DNA of 24,392 nt, from positions 1-24,392 of IMG/VR virus record IMGVR_UViG_3300025669_000186. One strand, given 5' to 3'. The notes beneath the pieces are model-generated. The model did no database searches and was not told where the DNA came from. It worked only from the letters and a program-made list of their open reading frames with translations. Shown in pieces: positions 21,410 through 24,392 of this stretch. The stretch is from a virus. A program made the translations under genes and the position numbers. Positions within the stretch are counted from its first letter, which is position 1, and each line of letters begins with the position of its first letter.

Positions 21410-23841
21410 TCGCAAGTCCTCCTTCTGCGCCAGTGGGATATCCGGCCCGCATCCAATCGAGAGGATGCCATCCGTCCTATAGCTACTCTCGCTATCTCCC
21501 GCAGCACCCGGCAGTAGTGTATAATTACCGATACTGTAAGGTTGGCCGAGGTCGATACTTTATATGCGAACCTCTTAGTTACGGTAGCAGAGATAATTAG
21601 GTTGGCAGCCAAGCTAACCGTGTATCTATGTATACCAGTTATGACCATGCTGATTGATGTGGTTAATCCAGTGCTAGTTGCCCGTACATGAGTCATTGCC
21701 CTGCTTATAGTTGTTGAAGCCGTAAGCCCCGGAGAGGTTGACCTGACGTAAGCCAAGACACGATTAACTGTTGCCGATACAGCAAGACCGGCGCTTGTGG
21801 TTATCTTCGTTCCCCAAGTTCTTAGTAATGAAACTGAGGCGGTCAAGTTGGCGGCTAAGCCCCTGGTATAAGTAACCGTCCTATCAACGGTTGCCGATAC
21901 GGAAAGTGCGGTATCAGTTATTATAGTCCACGCACTCTTAATGGTAATGCTAACTGCTACAGTCAGTCCAGGTGCGGTTGTCCGTACAAAAGCCAATATC
22001 CTATCAATGGTTGCCGCTATGGTTAAGTTGGCAGAGGTAATAATCGTTCTACTCCGGCTTTTGAGGATTGTAGTTGCCACGGTCAGATTAGCAGATGTGA
22101 CGATTGCTATTCCCCAACTCTTGAGTATGGACACTGCCACGGTTAAGCCTGGGGTTGTTGCTCTGGTATAAGTCATTACTCTACTGATTGCCGCCGATAC
22201 GGTAAGAGCAGCAGCTAAGGCTATATCATAATTCTTGCCCGCAAAAATAGCAACCGAAACTATCAGATTTGATATGGTTGCTCTCGTGTAGGTCACGACC
22301 CGATCTATAGTCGCGGATATACTTAATGCAGTAGAAGTAATAATTGTCCGGTTCCTGCTAAAAGCCACACTAACCGCAGCCGTCAAGTCAGCAGAGGTTA
22401 ATCTTGTATAGGTCACGACCCGATCTATAGTCGCGGATATACTTAATGCAGTAGAAGTAATAATTGTTCGGTTCCTGCTAAAAGCCACACTAACCGCAGC
22501 CGTCAAGTCAGCAGAGGTTAATCTTGTATAGGTCATGGCCAGGGATATAGTCTCAGCTATTGTTAAACCCGGGGATGTTGCCCTATCCCAAGCAGCCTTA
22601 TAAGCTACAGTTGCGGAAACAGTCAGTCCTGGGGATGTAGATATAGGATAGTTTACTGGTGGTGGTGCAGTATCACAAACCAATCCCCAAAAAACGAGAT
22701 TAAGTTGTGGCGTTCCAGATGGGACACACATAATTCCTACAGAGTCATCATCTGATATAGATATTGTATGAGCGGTATCGTTCCCTGTTAAATCCGTATC
22801 GGATATTGTAACCGCTAGTCCGCTGGCAGGTGATGCGCCCTCTTGCCTTATTGTAACCGTGTTAGATTTACCAGCCCCTGGTTCACGCCACAAGGCTACA
22901 TAAAACTTCTTAAATATACACTCCTGGACTAACTGGTATCTCTGGGCTTCTGTGGATGTCCAAGCGGAAACGGAGGCGTGAAGCCAGGGGGTAAGATAAT
23001 GGTATTCAGTGTCGGTAGTATTTGTTCCGTTGTTAGAACCACCCCATATTACACTCTCCCCATCTGTATCCGCCTCAAAGGTCATCCCCATACACACAGC
23101 CGTAGACACTGATGGGCTATTGAGGGGTTCACACGCCACAGTTAGCAAGTCACCTGCCGCTACCGTAACCTCATGTGCAGTATCATTCCCAGACACATCA
23201 TCAGCAGTGATTGTACAAGTTAAAGTTGTATCAGAACCATTCTTTCGTAGTGTAAATTTATATGCGTCTGGGGCAGTCCCTGGGTCTGCCGTCATTTGCA
23301 CATACAAGTCTTTGATTTTACCTGCGGTTGGGCAAACTGATACAGCTTGGTATTCTGTTCCATAATAACCTGGTCTACCAATGGCTTTATAGTATGTGGA
23401 TGAGTTGCCAAGCCATCCATAAGGGCATAAGATTAAACTTTCGTTAGCATTATCACCCTCAAACTCCATTGTCCACCGAGCATAACGAGCATTATCGGGA
23501 GAATCGGGATTACACTCCAAACAAATCCAATCGCCAGCAGCAACTGAAACATCGTGTGCCGTATCAGATGCCACAGTTCCATCAGCGGCTACTGTACAGG
23601 TTAATGTAGTATTAGCAAAAGCACCCTCGCCTACAGCCCTGTGCAGAGTAAACGTATAAGTCCCTGTCCCTGGCACACCATCTAATTCCACACGGAGATT
23701 ACGAAGAGTGCCTGGGTTGGTAACAACACCAGCTTTTGATAAAACGACAGTATCCCAACTTAAGCCGCTAGAGATAACATTATATTCCGTAGTGGAGACA
23801 TGCAGCAGGTTATAAAACCCACCTACTATTATCTGTCTCAT
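21406..23841 (-). CDS. Large repeat protein: three jelly-roll-like modules plus a 20-residue solenoid
   Basis: An 811-aa structural protein with no close family recognised. Residues about 1-137, 138-266 and 272-392 are three related beta modules that share SDTAH or NDTAH, then a VAAGD-like turn and a C-x-P strand (for example TAHEVTVAAGDLLTVACEPL). Residues 401-780 are nineteen repeats of 20 residues, T-S-x-x-L-T-V-S-A-T-I-x-R-x-x-T-Y-T-R in consensus, alternating in pairs of 40. The last 35 residues are Arg-rich. ATGA overlap joins it to the zinc-ribbon gene upstream. Located in the head-connector block, it may be a head fibre, decoration or adhesin; the role is unknown. Confidence 0.8.
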   Translation of the reverse strand: MRQIIVGGFYNLLHVSTTEYNVISSGLSWDTVVLSKAGVVTNPGTLRNLRVELDGVPGTGTYTFTLHRAVGEGAFANTTLTCTVAADGTVASDTAHDVSVAAGDWICLECNPDSPDNARYARWTMEFEGDNANESLILCPYGWLGNSSTYYKAIGRPGYYGTEYQAVSVCPTAGKIKDLYVQMTADPGTAPDAYKFTLRKNGSDTTLTCTITADDVSGNDTAHEVTVAAGDLLTVACEPLNSPSVSTAVCMGMTFEADTDGESVIWGGSNNGTNTTDTEYHYLTPWLHASVSAWTSTEAQRYQLVQECIFKKFYVALWREPGAGKSNTVTIRQEGASPASGLAVTISDTDLTGNDTAHTISISDDDSVGIMCVPSGTPQLNLVFWGLVCDTAPPPVNYPISTSPGLTVSATVAYKAAWDRATSPGLTIAETISLAMTYTRLTSADLTAAVSVAFSRNRTIITSTALSISATIDRVVTYTRLTSADLTAAVSVAFSRNRTIITSTALSISATIDRVVTYTRATISNLIVSVAIFAGKNYDIALAAALTVSAAISRVMTYTRATTPGLTVAVSILKSWGIAIVTSANLTVATTILKSRSRTIITSANLTIAATIDRILAFVRTTAPGLTVAVSITIKSAWTIITDTALSVSATVDRTVTYTRGLAANLTASVSLLRTWGTKITTSAGLAVSATVNRVLAYVRSTSPGLTASTTISRAMTHVRATSTGLTTSISMVITGIHRYTVSLAANLIISATVTKRFAYKVSTSANLTVSVIIHYCRVLREIARVAIGRMASSRLDAGRISHWRRRRTCE
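21502..22641 (-). repeat. Nineteen tandem 60-bp coding repeats
   Basis: The DNA has an exact 60-bp period across 1.1 kb, each unit coding a 20-residue repeat. Neighbouring units alternate (ending TYTR or RTI), giving a 120-bp higher-order unit. Two adjacent 120-bp units (22291-22410 and 22411-22530) differ at only one base, so they copied recently. Confidence 0.9.
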
Positions 23842-24074
23842 AGCTTAACTATTCTCTCCGAGAGTTCTATCTTCAGGTCGTCCCTTATCTTGGTACTGGC
23901 TATCTGGTCTGATTTGGTAGCTACCAACACCACATCATCACCAGCCAGATGCAGATGCCAATAGGTCTTACAACCAGCACATTGATGAGTAAAGTATTCC
24001 GCCATTGATGTGGCTGACAACAGCCTCTCATTATCTACAGGAACCAGCTTTTTTTTACAATTAGGACAAAACAT
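23838..24074 (-). CDS. Small zinc-ribbon protein, 78 aa
   Basis: C3-P-N-C6 and C32-A-G-C35 form a two-knuckle zinc ribbon around a helix (SATSMAEYFTHQ), followed by a beta part (YWHLHLAGDDVVLVATKSDQ) and a charged helical end. The ATG at 24074 has GGAGG 5 bases upstream; a TTG four codons earlier is less likely. It lies in the head region; the function is unknown. Confidence 0.75.
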   Translation of the reverse strand: MFCPNCKKKLVPVDNERLLSATSMAEYFTHQCAGCKTYWHLHLAGDDVVLVATKSDQIASTKIRDDLKIELSERIVKL

Positions 24075-24150
24075 AACTACCTCCAACCTCCTTAACTAGC
24101 CCGCCGTGCCATACCTCGGAACCTGATTTTTCAATTAGTCCGTAAGCCAT
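24061..24150 (-). CDS. Possible tiny protein, 29 aa
   Basis: It reads MAYGLIEKSGSEVWHGGLVK and ends GGSYVLS. AAGGA lies 6-7 bases before the ATG, it begins 12 bases after the preceding stop, and it overlaps the next gene by 14 bases. The evidence is the fit and the ribosome site only. The function is unknown. Confidence 0.4.
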   Translation of the reverse strand: MAYGLIEKSGSEVWHGGLVKEVGGSYVLS

Positions 24151-24162
24151 AAACTATCCTTA

Positions 24163-24392
24163 TTAAGCCTGGTCTATCGTAGATTGGCCGTCTATGGTTA
24201 TGGTGTCGGTGTTCTCAACTGCCAATACAGCGTTAAGGCAGCACTCGATAAAAGCAACGTCATCATCGTTGTTGCAGACGTGAATGCCAGCTACGTTCTT
24301 GGTGGCTGTCGCAGTAAAGACATGGTCAAATAGGATAGTATCGCCTGCTGTATTAACCGTATCTCCGGCAACGGTGTCTATTGCAATGATTG
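24163..24392 (-). CDS. C-terminal end of a head or decoration protein (partial)
   Basis: The last 75 residues of a gene entering from the right edge, ending ITIDGQSTIDQA and two stops (TAA TAA). The visible part is beta-rich and acidic (DTVAGDTVNTAGDTILFDHV, AVLAVENTDTITIDG) with C39 and a CC pair (residues 50-51 of this fragment). Its position before the connector genes suggests a capsid-associated protein, but the family cannot be fixed from this fragment. Confidence 0.6.
   Translation of the reverse strand, partial: IIAIDTVAGDTVNTAGDTILFDHVFTATATKNVAGIHVCNNDDDVAFIECCLNAVLAVENTDTITIDGQSTIDQA

Noticed and set aside
21410-21560. Open frame upstream of the head-tail adaptor in the adaptor's own frame, overlapping the Arg-rich end of the repeat protein; possible frameshift at the repeat protein C-terminus
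   Set aside because: The alternative translation looks protein-like, but there is no slip site and the adaptor has a strong ATG with AAGGAGG. A sequencing error in this region cannot be excluded.
21502-22641. CRISPR-like or satellite array suggested by the regular 60-bp period
   Set aside because: There are no unique spacers; the period is in frame with a long coding region and explained by 20-residue protein repeats.
1-24392. tRNA genes, integrase, att sites, terminase or portal
   Set aside because: I saw no cloverleaf or CCA-ending tRNA pattern and no protein with those family motifs in the window.

Overview
The window is a 24.4 kb piece of a tailed bacteriophage or prophage genome with a long non-contractile (siphovirus-type) tail. 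Every gene I can support lies on the minus strand, so transcription runs from the right end to the left. Genes are packed very tightly. Most neighbours overlap by 4 bases (ATGA, or the GTGA and TTGA variants), and strong AAGGAGG-type ribosome sites indicate a bacterial host. Base composition is moderate and GTG and TTG starts are fairly common. The host cannot be named from the sequence. The Dit plus gp37-like tail tip resembles phages of Gram-positive or other monoderm bacteria, which is an inference. No terminase, portal, integrase or endolysin lies inside the window, so whether the phage is temperate or lytic is open.

Region 1 (24392 to 11086, the late operon) carries, in transcription order: the end of a head or decoration protein, a small zinc-ribbon protein, a large repeat protein (three jelly-roll-like modules followed by nineteen 20-residue repeats), head-tail adaptor, head closure protein, gp10-like protein, tail terminator, an HNH endonuclease, a Glu-rich small protein, the tail tube protein (with a large extra domain), tail assembly chaperones G and GT made by a programmed -1 frameshift, the tape measure, the distal tail protein, a tail hub protein interrupted by a seven-repeat propeller-like insert, a Cys-rich protein, and three small membrane proteins that look like the holin part of a lysis cluster. 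A strong rho-independent terminator (11026-11060) closes this unit.

Region 2 (10874 to 11085) is the control region between the two units. Read leftwards it holds the late terminator, 22-bp direct repeats, a perfect 17-bp palindrome and a near-consensus sigma-70 promoter (TTGACT, 17 bp, TATGAT).

Region 3 (10873 to 1) is the early or replication operon. It starts with small regulatory and zinc-ribbon proteins (including an HTH protein with its own possible promoter) and small proteins of unknown function. It then carries a coiled-coil protein next to an ERF single-strand annealing recombinase, a DnaD/O-type replication initiator, a helicase-DNA methyltransferase fusion, a DnaB-type replicative helicase, a membrane protein, a secreted transglutaminase-like protein, a NinG/Rap-like nuclease and a calcineurin-type phosphoesterase. 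The initiator and DnaB would open and unwind the origin. ERF, the NinG-like nuclease and the phosphoesterase form a recombination and DNA-end-processing set. The methyltransferase fusion probably modifies phage DNA. Several genes under 60 codons, found by reading ribosome sites and overlaps, fill the apparent gaps.
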